Source: Flammula alnicola (Eukaryota; Basidiomycota; Agaricomycetes; Agaricales; Strophariaceae). From it: a stretch of DNA of 64,000 nucleotides. The notes beneath the pieces are model-generated. The model did not search any database. It had not been told where the DNA came from and was given only the letters and a program-made list of their open reading frames with translations. Where the stretch lies: assembly GCA_015499995.1 (NCBI GenBank), contig JADNRV010000071.1, positions 1 to 64,000 on the forward strand. The letters are read 5' to 3'. Positions 44,070 to 56,223 of the stretch are shown in pieces (position 1 is the stretch's first letter; every line of letters begins with the position of its first letter). A program made the position numbers and the translations under genes.

Positions 44070-44663
44070 TCAAGCCAGGTCTCCCTCGCCGAGAGTGCCA
44101 CGGTAACCCTCGAGTGCCGCCTCGACCTTCTCCACGATCGATGTGCTCCCCAACTTGCTCTTATCCTTATTCTTCAAGAGCCAACTCTCGTACCCGTCTG
44201 AGAGCTTATTGTTCTTTGCGTAGATGTGGACGCAGCAGTTGTTCTCTTTTGGGTCGAGTGCCCACGCTGCGGCAGTGCTGAGCCTGCCGGTGATATGTAC
44301 GCGCTCGTTAGGGCTGGTGTTAGAGACGTGGAGGTCGCTCCTACGTGTTCGAGGTATTAGTAAAGCGGACAAATACCACGAAAAATACTACATACGTGGT
44401 GAGCATGACACTGGCAGGATAGGATTTGGAAGAGCTTGGCACTTTGCCCTTGACATCCTGGAATATGTGTGTCAAGGCTAAGATTTGGTAGCGTTCAATG
44501 CAACACTTACAGGTTTGTCGGTATTGAAGGCGATGAACCAGTCTTTGATTACGAGCAGCTCGGCCTTGAGCTCCGTGTTAGATATTTCATTGGCGTGGGG
44601 GTAAATGACAAGCAGGGATGCAGTGCTGCTTCCAATCGTTGCTTTAATAGTTGCAGATGCCAT
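44070..44663 (-). CDS. Small hypothetical protein, three exons
   Basis: The ATG at 44663 opens MASATIKATIGSSTASLLVI. Exon 1 is 44511-44663 (51 codons) and exon 2 starts at 44457. The donor and acceptor sites (GTAAGT...TTCCAG; GTATGT...CACGTAG) splice in frame to about 160 residues. The C-terminal half includes DLHVSNTSPNERVHITGRL, AWALDPKENNCCVHIYAK and KSKLGSTSIVEKVEAAL. No signal peptide, membrane helix or known domain is seen. The preserved exon structure argues that it is a real gene. Its stop codon lies two bases from the edge of the DUF2235 pseudogene copy, so the duplication may have supplied its terminator region. Confidence 0.6.
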
Positions 44664-45256
44664 GGGTGTGCTTCAAGTTTCTGGGATGCTGGGGGTTACA
44701 GGGAAGGCCTTGTTTTATAGAGATAGAGGCGAGGTACTTGTATGCGTACGTGATTCTAGGCTAGAGATCCGCGCAAGGGAGCTCGAAGTAGCACCACCGA
44801 GGTCAAAGAAACTCGTTCGATTCCAAAATAGAATCTAGTCAGCGGGTCTGCCATGTTATGTACAATTGACCATGCCAACCGTGCACGATCAGACGTACTT
44901 GGAAAATCACACCGGGCACTGAGATCGCACCGGTAAGACTGAAAAAGGTTTAAGGCAAGCATCAGGAAAAAAGTAAATACTCTGCTCCAGAGAGGTTCAG
45001 AGCGCCCGGAACTGAGTACCAGTTTCCTGATGCAAGCTATGAGATGGTAGATAAGCGCCAAATTTGTGAGACACTGAGAGTTGAAGAAAAGGCGCCGGCG
45101 GCCCGGCGCGATCGGCAAAGTCCACGTCCCGATGTCACGGGAATCGCTTCTTGCATCTCTTCCACAACGTCGCTCATTGCCTGTCGTCCCAAACTACTCT
45201 TCAGAGCTTGGAGAAACGCACCTACTACTCGGGTGTGTATATCAAGTCGAGCCCTG
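44664..45256. other. Intergenic, nothing firm
   Basis: About 590 bp. Frames on both strands (44756-45118, 45037-45300) lack family similarity. It includes the promoter of the kinase gene that follows. Confidence 0.35.
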
Positions 45257-46721
45257 ATGCTATCTTTCCATTGGGGAACCGCCGATGGAGTCGAAGACAT
45301 TAATCGTTACGCGCCGGGAGGCTTCCACCCCGTTCACATTGGAAACACATTCAGATCAGACAAGGCAACATATCGAGTCCTCAATAAACTTGGGCATGGC
45401 TCCTTCTCTACTGTGTGGCTGGCCAGAACCGTCAACGATGGTCATGAATCCTCTTCCGGGTGAGTCTTTGCATTCCCAACATATAGCAGAAACTTATTGT
45501 TCACAGTCGGTACGTGGCGCTCAAGATATGCGTCGCAGATGCCGATCCTAGACACGAGCTTGCCGTCCATGCTCGACTGCCCCGCACCCACCAAAACCAC
45601 ATCATACAGCTTCTCGATTCGTTTTCTCTCCAAGGTCCGAATGGAACACATGTCGTTCTCGTTCACGATGTCCTCGGATCGTTGCGAGACACCAAACCTC
45701 CAATGCTAGCTCCAAAGCAGTTGCGGCAGCTGTGCCGCCAGATTGTGCAAGGTGTTGCTTTCCTGCACAGTCATGGTGTGGTACATGGAGGCAAGTTATT
45801 ACGTTCTGGGCTTCAAACAATTCTCCCATTTCTCATCATTTCTACACAGATTTGCATGCTGGAAATATTGGGATCTGCCTACCTAACCTAGATGAGCACT
45901 CAGAAGATGACATTGTCGATTACTTTGGTCACCCGGAAGTCCACCTTGTTCTACCTTGCCAACCACATGCTCAACCCGAGTCATTGCCGCTGTACCAGGT
46001 ACCATCCATCGAGCTTGGGTATTACTACAAACAGAAAGATGTCTCCTTCACAGAATCACCCTTGTGTGTGGAGATCATGGATCTTGGTAACGGTCAGCAA
46101 GCCCCGCCATCATGTGCTGTATGTTCTGATACAGATAATATAGCTGCACTTGCTGGCGAGGATCCACGCCCTTCTTGCACTGCCCCAGCAGTATGTGCGC
46201 CAGAAATCATGTTCAATTTGGTGACAACCTCGGTGAACTCACCCTCAACGTTTAAGAGTGATATCTGGTCTCTTGCATGCACGGTGAGTTCCCCTCTTTT
46301 ACAATTACATGTGAAACTTAAACGTTGGGCCAGTTATATGAGATTGTGCGTGGGTCATCCCTGTTTCACTGGGCTCGGCCCAATGATGCATTATTGGAGA
46401 AGATGGCAAAACTGTGTGGCGAAATGGTTCCCAAATGGCAGGAGCATATCCCAGATATGGCTAGTAGTGTGTTTTATTGTTTCAATATCCAAATACTCAG
46501 TCTGACCCACTATGCTAGCAATTTCTGCAGAGGGTGCTGATGCTGAATGGGAAATGCTAGTGAGCCATCCTACAAAGGGTTGGACTGCGGCAGACAGTGC
46601 AGAGTTTGTTGCACTACTGAGGTGGATGATGAAGATGGATCCCCAAGCACGGCCGAGTGCTGAGGAGGTGCTTCAGCATCCGTGGTTCTCTCATCCTTGT
46701 CCATTCACAAACATTACATGA
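45257..46721 (+). CDS. SRPK-like serine/threonine protein kinase
   Basis: From ATG 45257 the protein reads through VEDINRYAPGGFHPVHIG, a hallmark of SR-protein-kinase-like fungal kinases. Then come the glycine loop LGHGSFSTVWLAR, YVALKIC with the ATP-binding Lys, VVHGDLHAGNIGI (the HRD-equivalent with catalytic Asp), EIMDLGNG in place of DFG, APEIMF, SDIWSLACT and LYEI. It ends in LRWMMKMDPQARPSAEEVLQ and HPWF. Introns of 50-80 nt interrupt it about five times. Relatives phosphorylate Arg-Ser-rich splicing factors, but in Agaricomycetes this group is greatly expanded and the substrates are unknown. Phe to Leu in the DFG position is common here. The start could lie upstream at 45044, since the frame is open there. 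Confidence 0.8.
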
Positions 46722-46879
46722 CCTCTGTAACATGCAAGGGCAAGGGTGTCTATTTGCAATCAAAATTTTTTGCTGTGGTGACCACTCAAAATAACGCTCA
46801 TCCAAAATGATGCATTTCAATATGTTCGATGCACCCGGTTGTAAGACTCGACTTGAAAAAAACCGTCATCAGCCTGCAG

Positions 46880-47420
46880 TGCGTCACAGTAAAAAGGAAG
46901 AAACGCGCATGGAAGTGCCGATAACCCTCTCCTCGTCTAACATCACTATCGTACCAATACTTCCTGCACGACACGCCCGCGACGTAAGGCAGGCCGCTGA
47001 TCAGCGGCTCCACGAACACGTCCGCACGCTCGAACTTGTCCCCGGCCGGCGCCCACCACACCGAGCCAGGTGGCGGCGCGTCCCAACTAAGCGCACGCTC
47101 GCCTCATGCCGTCGTCCACGTCTTCATCCTCGTCGTCATGGTCATAATCGTGGTCCATGTCCTGGTCTTGGTCCCGGTCCTCGTCCGCGCCTTCGACGTC
47201 ATGAAGTTGTGCGCGGCATAGTCGTCTTGCGACGAGTCGGTGTCGACCCAGTCCTCGGAGCTGTGGTCGGACTGGATTTCCTCTGGGGGCGAGGTGGAGC
47301 TTGAGGCGGATGTCGAGGCGGACAGTGCGGGTGCTTGTTACGTTGACGCACTCCCAGCAAACCTTGAAATCTCCTTGAAGAAAATAGACCACCGTCAGTA
47401 ACGTCATTTAGCAAGGCCAT
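46880..47420 (-). pseudogene. Possible degenerate gene (low confidence)
   Basis: On the minus strand there are protein-like stretches in different frames: SPPEEIQSDHSSEDWVDTDS, then SVWWAPAGDKFERADVFVEP, then PYVAGVSCRKYWYD and MLDEERVIG. The composition (acidic Ser-rich, then an ordered domain) resembles a fungal gene, but no intact spliced frame was found and I do not recognise the family. The segment between (47087-47200) has a repeated Asp/Glu-coding tract. Confidence 0.3.
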
Positions 47421-47675
47421 GAAGGGTATGTCATTAATTAACGGAAATGGTTTAGAGCGCCTCGTGAGTGTCGGAAGGCGATGAAGGGAAGGTCATTTGA
47501 CAATTATAACACGGGAATATTTGTCACCCACCCGGGATGATCATGATCCTCGTAACTGGATTGTGTGGATGCAGACAGATGCACACCAGTGCTAAATATA
47601 AAGGGTCCAAATGCATTAATAAAGGTAAGGTCAGTTCCAATCAATACCGTCTTGTTCTTACAGCCACCACCAGCT

Positions 47676-50417
47676 ATGCTCGCGGCGCCAAAGTCTGAGC
47701 CCTCCACCCCGCCCAGCTCGTCTCTGCTCTCAAGGTCGAACTCGACGAAGAGCAGCCCTCCTCGCTCGCCTCGCCGGATGCACACCGACCCCGACTGCGA
47801 GCAAAGCACCACCGAATCGGGATTCAAGGCGTTTAAGAGGATCATCGTTTTTTGTGATGGGTAAGCGTCGACCCTTCCTTCATGTCGGCATTGTTTCGTT
47901 ACCGAGTTTACCGACGCCGACCCTTTTACCCACGCAGGACATGGCAAGACGGCGTCGCTGAGCAGCGCTCTCAGTACACCAACGTCCTCGTACGTTCCAC
48001 GGGCGCCTTTTTTTCCCATGGCGGTTTCCCGCCTTCAACGCTGACTCGCTGGCTGATCGTCTTCGCGTCCCGCAGCGGTTGGCAAGGTCGATTAACCATG
48101 AAGACACAAGGTTCGACCCGCCAGTCATGCAGGTCGTGTTCTACCAGTCCGGAATAGGCTCGGACAAGAACCTCTATTCCGAATATGTAGAGGGTACGTT
48201 CATGACATCGCCTTTGCGGAATCTTTCCGCCTTTTCCTTAATTCTGAATTGATGCTATTGCATAGGAACGACGGGCAACTCTCTGGGTATGTGCTTCGTC
48301 GGCTCGTGGTGCTTTATCACGGAAACGGTATTGATGACGATGTCTTTTCAGCCGACAAAGTCGAGGAAGCCTATGCATTTATTGCCCAGTAAGTGCAATT
48401 CATTCTGCGTGGTGGTCTTAGCCGACGTACTTATGCAACTGTCATCACTTCCAGTAATTTCAATCCCGGGGACGAGGTGCGCGCTAATACTAGATTAACG
48501 TTCGGAACTCTAATAAACTTTACTTAGATCTTCCTGTTCGGCTTTTCTCGCGTACGAACCGTTTCCTCGATCCCTCGAGCGACTCCTTTCTCACGCGCAT
48601 ACATTCAATTCTCTATAGGGCGCATACACCGCGCGTATGGTGGCAGCGTTCATCGTGCGTGCTTCATAAATTCCGCTTTCTTGGTGCTCGCGAGTGACAC
48701 CTCCACCGTAGGGCGAAATTGGTGTGCTGGATCGCAAGGACATGGATAGCTTTGCTGGTATCTTCATTGATTTCCAGAAGCTTGGGCCGTGTGCCAACCC
48801 GAAAGGTGTGCCCGTGCTCATTCTACGTCTCTGTCTACGGTTCCTATAATGTTGTGTCTTTCTTTTATTGCAGTAAAAATACGATTGGAAGAAAAGCTAG
48901 CTCGATGGCGTAGTCCGGACTCTCCAGGACGACAGCGTGCTGCCTTGGAAAACGAAAAATTCACGGTCAAGTAAGTATAGTATCTCAAAAGGACTTGTCT
49001 TTGTCGTCGTCAATGTGAACGCTGTGCATTTGTACAATAGGTGTTTAGGCGTATGGGAGACTGTGGGCAGTCTCGGGCTTCCAGAAGAGATACCCGTGCC
49101 TCGGAAAACGTATCATCTATTTGGCTTCCAGGATTCACAGCTGGGCGACCACATCGAAGCGGCGTATCAGGCTTTGGCGCTCAATGAGATGCGGGTTGAT
49201 TTCGTATGTCTGCGTTTCTCTGACCTGTGACGTATCGATTCTCATGGAAATTTGTTCACAGAATTGTAACAAGTTTAATCAGACACCCGCTGGGAAGGCC
49301 AAACACCAGACTTTGAAACAGGTATGCACTTAAATCTCTTTAGAAGTTGGTGTTGAGTGATTAAGTGATTGCTAATCGTTTGTTTTAGTGTTGGTTCGCT
49401 GGTGCGTACTACTAGATCCTGTTTGAAATTATATCTTGCAAATCATTAATGCCTCGTGTCCTGGTTATGTTTCGTAGGTTGTCATGCAGATGTACGTGCC
49501 GTGTATCCACTGCTTGCTTGCGTATGAACACTAAATTACTTGTACAGATTGGTGGCGGATACAAAAATCATGACTTGGCAGACCTCACTCTCGTTTGGAT
49601 GGCAGTGCGTATTATTATCTCCCATTATCATTATCGCGACGAGTCGATATGGCATGACTGTTGACTTTTTTTTTGTTCTTCAAGGCCCACATTGAGAATG
49701 TCCTGTCTCTGGATTTCGAATACTTGCAGAAACTTTTAAAGCCAGTCGCGGCTTGGGGTGAGCAACAGCCGAATGAGTGAGCCTACTACATATCACCTTG
49801 ATTTTGTTTGGAAATTGACGCAAGTATTCTCTTTTTTAAATAAAAATAAAAAAAGTTCGAAGACGGGCGTCTTCCTACTGGCCAGCACCGTCCAACGCAC
49901 CCTGCCGACCACGCCCAATAACCCCAATACACACGAGTCAATCCACCCCTCGGTACTCCAACAAGCCAAGCTCAATCCGTCAACGCTGCATGCGATCGTC
50001 ACGCAACACCCGACCCTCGTCGCGGCGTTGATGCCGCTCGAGGAGCAGATCAAGAAGGAGTGGCCGTACGATCCCAACTCTCCTGAAGCCAAGGTGTATG
50101 CGTCCGAGCTTAAAGCGCAGGCGCGCTCGGTGAGGAGGTTGACGATTAGTATGACAAGTGCTTGGTTCCGCACACTTGTGCGGTCTGTTTCCGCGCGCGG
50201 CGGGGGGGCTGCACTACCTGGATCGATGAGGAGTGCGAAGAGTTCGAGTAGTAGTGGGAGTGGGAGTATCACGGACTCGAGGACGCTTGTGTATTCGGAG
50301 GGCCATACGGAGGAGGTGGATGTGCGGGTGGATGTGGGGAAGGCTGGGGCGAAGGCTGTTGTTACGACGAGTATAACGCAGACAAGTGCTATTGAGCAGA
50401 GGCAGCTGGTGGTGTGA
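47676..50417 (+). CDS. DUF2235 alpha/beta-hydrolase-like protein
   Basis: The ATG at 47676 opens a Ser/Pro-rich leader, then FKRIIVFCDG and after an intron TWQD, the DUF2235 N-terminal motif. Next are YQSGIGSDKNLYSEY, LFGFSRGAYTARMVA (the nucleophile elbow GFSRG, Ser as likely catalytic residue), WETVGSLGLPEE, AYQALALNE, WFAGCHADIGGGYKNHDLAD and the C-terminal SKTGVFLLASTVQRTLP. The H-A-D-I-G-G motif supplies the active-site His. The protein ends TSAIEQRQLVV at 50417. The gene has more than ten introns. Bacterial relatives (Tle1) are phospholipases; fungal members are uncharacterised. Its 3' half or 3' end is copied at 43502, 54116 and 54740. Confidence 0.85.
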
Positions 50418-51471
50418 TTGGTTTGGGTTTGGCAGGTCTTTTCTTTTCTTTTATATTTTTTGTTTTTGTTTTGTAGTTCGTGTTTTGTCTATGACTGGAT
50501 GGATGGATGGATTCATATGAAAGTACCACATTATGGAATTAATATATCACGATGTAATAGCATGGCAAGTGATCGAGGAATCGCAGAAAGAATGGGCATA
50601 AATTGGTCATGGGCCTTGGTTGGTGTTAGAACCATAGCATGAATTTCAGCGTATTCATTGACTGTGGTATGAAGACGGGAACTCCATTAATGCGAGCCAT
50701 CCCTTTTGTGACCACCTAAACAATAATTTTCAACAAGACAATGTGATGCAATAAGTATTATATGGGGACGGGCATTCCCTGTGAGTCGCCAGATTGTTTG
50801 CCTGTGTTTGTTCCAGAAGCCCTCCCCGCCAAAGACCAGATCAAAAACGCCGGAACACATTTCGACCCCTAAAACATCTCTAAACAGCGCAAGTATTGTG
50901 CAGATAAATCTGAATTCATAATATCTTTCGATCTTCAGTCCGCTTTAGGGCAAAATTGGGTAGGAAGAAAAGATAAAATTCCATTTCACCCTTATACTCA
51001 AATTTATTTGAAATGTAGAACTGAGGATCGATAGATATTATAAAGCACAGTTCTCTCCCAAAATTGCTAAGGAATCGAGTGAGTTTGAACCCTAAAAAGT
51101 TGTTCCCTACGTTTTGTCACTAATGAGCGACGCGACCGCGTTGGTCACGGTTGTGACAAGGAGGAGAAAAAGCATCTTGAGAGCCTCGGAGCCCGTTTTA
51201 AACCTTTCAACAACAGAAAAGGACCCAAATATGTTCTCTCATGAAAACTATGCTTGTAAAAAATGCATGGTGTCTGTATATTGACAAATGAAGACACCTA
51301 TCCCTACAATGCAAGTCAAAGCCATAGAGGCGCGTTTTTTCAGTGGCTGTGGCCATCTGAAGTTTCGTAGGCTCTGGCAATCCCAGTAATGATGGAAAGG
51401 CTGGGAACAACGAATCTGATGATCGTACTGAGAACGTTGACGAGGAAAAAAAGACAACAATCGGCTTCTGT
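50418..51471. other. Intergenic, 3' UTR then nothing recognised
   Basis: The first 150 bp are the DUF2235 3' UTR, with a TGGA tetranucleotide run near 50495; the same sequence recurs at 54420-54500. The rest has no supported gene. Confidence 0.4.
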
Positions 51472-53209
51472 ATGCTCTCTTTCCTAGCGACGTTGTGCGT
51501 ATTTCTAACCAAGTTTAAAGACGGTCCGCAATTCATCGTTAACTTGGATGGAAAATCGCTCGATCTTTCCACGTCTGATAAAAAATCAGGTACGATGAGG
51601 TTTCTTGCGAAGAATTCGTAGCCTGCTATTGACTTGTCTGCAGTTTTTTCCCGTCCTTTCGATGGCGGCCTCAACCAGCAGGTGCAGTATGCACACATAT
51701 CTTCCGATAGACAAGTCACTGATTGGTCTGTGAAAGTGGCTCGTCCAAATCGACGAGAGTGGGGGAGCCGCTCTCAGGTCGAAGTACAACAAGGCCTACA
51801 TAGGCCTAAAGAGTCATAATCAAGGTGCTGCAGTCGTTTCCATGAACCACCCCTTACTGGGAGATCTCCGAGGACAGAGGTGGTTACAAGTTCGTATTGA
51901 TTCATTTTTGTGTCATTCTGGGGTCTCTGATTTTCCTTATTCTAAGGCTTGCCGTGCCAGATTCGGATTTAGGTCTCAGCCTCAGCAATTCTGCAATTCT
52001 GCGACCTCTGTCCGAAGATCAAGGAACGCAATTATTTATTCTGGAAAATACGCCAGAGAATCAAGAGGCTATCAAGAACGGGAAATTCGTTCCATGGACC
52101 TCGACGAAAAGTCAAGGGTTTAATGCTGGTGAGCATTCCCACCTCGAGAGAAGTTGATATGATTCACTAATACGCGTAGGCACAAATATCAATGTAACTA
52201 TCAATGATCTGGCTGGTGCGGGAAATGCTGCAAATGCGCTCAAAGATCTACAGGACTACTTGTACGTGCTGTCTGGCTATCTGAATGCATCTAAATCGAT
52301 CCGCCCCTCATCAGCAAGTCCGATGGTGTCAAAAATATCGTAATATCTTTAGGGCATCACCAGGTAGATTTTTCGTTCATATTGCCAATCTGAATCTGAA
52401 TCCCATTCGAAAGGTCGTAAACACCTCCATCCCCAATTGGACCACATCGTTTAGTTCCAATCTCGGCACGGCCCCTATCACAGGCCAGGAATGCACTGGT
52501 TTCCCTAACGGATACTTTCGCATTCGTCTTGCTGACACTAACCGATATTGGATGTTGTACGGTTCTAAATCGGGTGATGGAGATTTTTTTTATTTGGTTC
52601 CTCCTTCTCAAATCACGGCAGAGCAGGTACGCCAGCAAATTTTCATTTTTCGCTGCATGACATCACTCACTTCCTTGAATTCGGGAAGCTCTTTTACCTG
52701 AACCCAAAGGGAGAATTATGTAACCGGGGTGCCAACGTTGATATAATGAGTGAGCAATCAAAGTCTACATTAGGCTCGACTTATACCAGCTAGTAACATT
52801 CGCTTCACTAGGTAGCACTTTGGTTATCGCCGATAACCGTCCACCAACACTCACATGGCCAAACCCATGGTCTCATTCATTACCGACATTTTCGTATTCG
52901 AAGGAAACAAAATTGATCACTGTCAAATTTTATTCTGATCCTTGGATATCACCACAGTGGCCCCGCCCTGAGAGCGAATGGAAAGATAAGGAATTCATCA
53001 TTGCAGCAGAGACCCCGACACAGACACGGATCCACGGATTTGATGAGATCGCTAGATGGGCTTCGCCACATTCAAAATTGGCGTGGACTACTCGAGGTGG
53101 TAGCCAATTCCCGGCGAAACACACCTACAATGTCGGAGTTCAGGAGAAGCCCGATATCGTGACGCCAGAAGACGCGAAAAAGATGCAATGGGATATCGAG
53201 CAAGTGTGA
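51472..53209 (+). CDS. Ricin-B-like beta-trefoil lectin domain protein
   Basis: The likely start is ATG 51472. The first exon has GPQFIVNLDGKSLDLSTSDK, and after an intron come VFSRPFDGGLNQQVQY and then WSKYNKAYIGLKSHNQGAAV with GDLRGQRWLQ. The pattern G-L-D-L-S ... GGLNQQ and NQGAAV ... QRW is that of beta-trefoil (ricin-B type) carbohydrate-binding repeats. Later exons have LILRLAVPDS, QLFILENTPEN and a C-terminal domain of unknown type (FPNGYFRIRLADTNRYWML, IADNRPPTLTWPNPW, FDEIARWASPHSKL) ending at 53209. Between 52260 and 52400 the exact splice sites were not resolved. No secretion signal is certain. The ligand is unknown. It is not grouped with a catalytic toxin chain. Confidence 0.55.
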
Positions 53210-53557
53210 ATACCGTAGTATGTAGATGGGTGATGTATTTTAGTGACAATGGCAGTTCAGTGGGTCAAAGCACACCCCAGAATTATGGAAACCGTCGGGT
53301 GCAACAGCCTCCTGGAGGGGATCAAAGCCGTCTTTTACGAAATATACATATCCGCATCGACATTGAGAGGAAACTAGACATGGCGCTCTTAGCGCCATGT
53401 ATCTGCAGCTGAGGGTGAGTTAGCAGCCAGCTCTTTAGTTGACCGTTGAGAAGCTGGATCCAAGAGGGTCCTCTTTAGGAAGGAATTCTATATGTACTAT
53501 GTAACGTTTAGATACGAAATTGAGATCTACCTACTGCGAAGACTCGACGATGGTGGT
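53210..53557. other. Intergenic, nothing recognised
   Basis: About 350 bp between the lectin-like gene and the duplicated segment. No gene is seen. Confidence 0.4.
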
Positions 53558-54115
53558 GGGCAAGCAGGTGAAGGTGGCAAGGGGTAGACTGACGGGAACA
53601 ATAAATTTCGTTTATTTATGGACTGTGTATAAGAACTGCAATGAATAGGATCGTAATCGACGCACTGACTGAGCGCCAGACAGCCTCGAGTTCAGGTGCG
53701 TCGCCGCAATTCTCGGCATGGCAATTATATTACTGACCCACTATGTAGCCCGTTTCTGCATTTCTCTCCTCATGTCTGCCTCTTCCTCCAATGCACTCCA
53801 ACGACCGTGACGACGTCCCAATCCACCCCACCCACATCGACTCGAATACCTGCATCTGCATCTGCATCGACCACGCCGTCCACGACCTTGTCTCCGTCTC
53901 CGTCCTCGTCAGGGTTCATGTCATTATCTGACTCTCTTTATCCGCGTGAATATTGTCCTTGTTCCTCAATTCTCGCCACATTCTCACTCCTCTGCAGTTC
54001 CTCTTCCATGTCCTCCTCCTCCTCCTCCTCCTGCCTCATCTTCATCCATTCCATCCTCCTCCCAATCTTCCTCTCCCTCTCCCTCTCCCTCTTCTTCTCC
54101 GCCACCCATGTCATC
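53558..54115 (+). pseudogene. Truncated copy of the Ser/Thr-rich membrane protein gene
   Basis: The segment matches 56026-56600 on the same strand, including upstream sequence (GACGGGAACAATAAA, TGTGTATAAGAA.TGCAAT) and the ATG context. The copy starts ATGTCTGCCTCTTCCTCCAA at 53772, as 56224 does, but after GCAC one G is missing. The frame then terminates early. The copy breaks off at about 54115, before the transmembrane-coding part, where DUF2235-derived sequence begins. It cannot encode the parent protein. Confidence 0.8.
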
Positions 54116-54500
54116 CCGGCGCGTGGGTCTGCACGTGGATCGATGAGGAGTTCGAGCTAGTAGTAGTGGGGGTGGGAGTACCAACACGGACTCGGGGAGG
54201 ACGCCTGTGTATTCGGAGGGCCATATGGAGGAGGTGGTGGATGTGCCGGTGGATGGATGTGGGGAAGGGTGGGGCGAAGGCTGCAATTGTTACGACGAGT
54301 ATAACGCAGACAAGAGCAGAGGCAGCTGGTGGTGGTGTGAGTGGTTTGGGTTTGGGTTTGGGAGGTCTTTTGTTTTTTTTTGTATTTTTTGTCCTTGTTT
54401 TGTAGTGCGACGCGTTTTGTCTATGACTGGATGGATGGATGGATGGATTCATATGAAAGTACCACATTATGGAATTAATATAATATCACGATGTTAATAG
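54116..54500 (+). pseudogene. Copy of the DUF2235 3' end and 3' UTR
   Basis: The sequence from GGATCGATGAGGAGT through GTATTCGGAGGGCCATA, GTTACGACGAGTATAACGC and the TGGATGGATGGATTCATATG tail matches 50215-50562 at high identity with small indels. It is fused directly to the truncated membrane-protein copy at its left, so two unrelated parents join here. Confidence 0.8.
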
Positions 54501-54739
54501 TCGGTCGCGTTTTGGCAACTTTTTGGCGGCGCACCTGTTCAACGTCTTCACTGGCACTAATTAACCACCAGCCCAATGTTCCTTGAATTATGTAGCGAAT
54601 GAGCTAGTCACATATGTGTGTAAGTAGTTACATATGTTTCCCAGCTGGCGGGTGCAGCTACAAGTAGTAAGTAGCCGTCAATGAAATTGGGGTGGAGGAG
54701 AAGAATCGCGCGAGGTCTTCGGAACGAGCTGGGTGGAAG

Positions 54740-54955
54740 GTGAGTCGGGCGTGAATGAGGGAAAATCCTGGAGCTCTGCGCCTGCGACGATGGGCGTCAA
54801 GTTTGTACTGGCCAGCATCATCATCATCCAAGGACGCCGCCGAGCGGCACAAACGATCCAAACGATCCACCCGTCGGTATTCAAACAAGGCAGGCAAGCT
54901 CAGAGCATAATGCATGCTAATGCTAGTTCGCAGAGGCAGCTCGCGGCAGGCGCCC
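54740..54955 (+). pseudogene. Diverged DUF2235 fragment
   Basis: CTGGCCAGCA, GATCCACCCGTCGGTATTC and AACAAGGCAGGCAAGCTCA correspond to 49876-49995 of the intact gene, with more divergence than the other copies. The reading frame is lost after ATGCATGC. It is older or degraded. Confidence 0.55.
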
Positions 54956-56223
54956 GAGAGCTACGAGTACTCACTGCATATCTGTGACTTGACTCGGAAC
55001 ATCTGCCGGCGTATCTCGGTGTGCCGCTGGCGGAAGGAGGAGGAGGAGGAGGAGGAGGAGGAAAGTGGCTGATGAACTTGAAGGATAGAGGATAGAGGGA
55101 CATGGGATATGGGGGCTTTGACAACGATGAGCCGGGGACGATACGATAGGCACCAAAATGGAAGGATTAAAACATACCTCCTCATAAACGAATTCATTAC
55201 ATAGACCATCTCTCCTCCCTCAGGCTCCCAGAGTACCCGTCCGCCCCGCCACTTTGATAGCGCGACTTTGACTTTGACTTGGGCCCCCATGGAGCTCAAG
55301 GCCTCGTGTCCCGTACGGGGGGAGCCACTGGCATCGGGCGCTGGGCATGACGGACACCCACGTCTGAATCGTATATTCAGCGGTAGCGTCCTAGCTTAAC
55401 TTTCGCACAAGCATTCCGCGTTATCAGCAAGAGAGCCCCTAGGATGTATGTAGCGGGGTCGGGATATCGATCTGGTTTAGAATGGTGATTTGCTTCCGGG
55501 AAGCCTGCCGTGATAGAGTAAAGTGGGCTCCGAATCTGGGTTCATACAGTAAGTATGTGAGTAGGAGGTACTGTATCGAGGACGTACGGCGTTGAGATCG
55601 ATGGAGAAATCAGAGTCGGAGAGGTAGTGTTGGGTGCTCAGCGCTCAATGTGCAGGCCGTTGACGACACGTACGAGCGGTATAAGTAAGACGTCTGGATG
55701 TTTGGATGTGCCGCCTGCACAAGAACACAAAAAGACACGATCGGATGCATATGCCGGTATCCATATGCATATCTCCTGACGCTCCACCCACCGCCGCCTT
55801 TTTACCCCTCTACGCCGATTACAATTGCACAGGTCTCCTCTGAGCCATGGAGATACGTACCACGATCATCACCTCAACGGTTCAGAACGCGGCCAGTACT
55901 CTCCACCTCGAGAACCCAGAAGCGCAGAACCCCCTCACCACCGCCCGCTTATCGTTGATGCATTACGGGCATCTCACACCTCATAATGTCACCCGCATCT
56001 CTCTTTCGAGGAGGGGAAAGAGAGGAGGCAGGTGAAGGTTGGAAAGTGACGGGAACAATAAAAATTTCATTTATTTATAGACCTGTGTATAAGAAATGCA
56101 ATGCAATGTAATCGACGCGTTGATTGAGCGCCAGACAGCCTCGAGTTCAGGTGCGTCGCCGCAAGTCTCGGCATGGCTATTATATTACTCACCAACTAGC
56201 TCGTTTCTCCATTTTCTCTCCGA
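54956..56223. other. Intergenic, one possible exon
   Basis: No complete gene. A GGA/TCC run at 55026-55062 is a microsatellite. A minus-strand phrase WRGGRVLWEPEGGEMVYVMN at 55200-55260 ends at a consensus donor (GTATGT) and may be an exon of an unrecognised gene. The last 200 bp are shared with 53558-53770. Confidence 0.35.

Noticed and set aside
51207..51719. 170-codon minus-strand frame
   Set aside because: It is antisense to the lectin-like exons, which show better family resemblance and in-frame splicing.
54961..55299. Minus frame with GGRVLWEPEGGEMV phrase
   Set aside because: Possibly one real exon, but no start, partner exons or family could be established.
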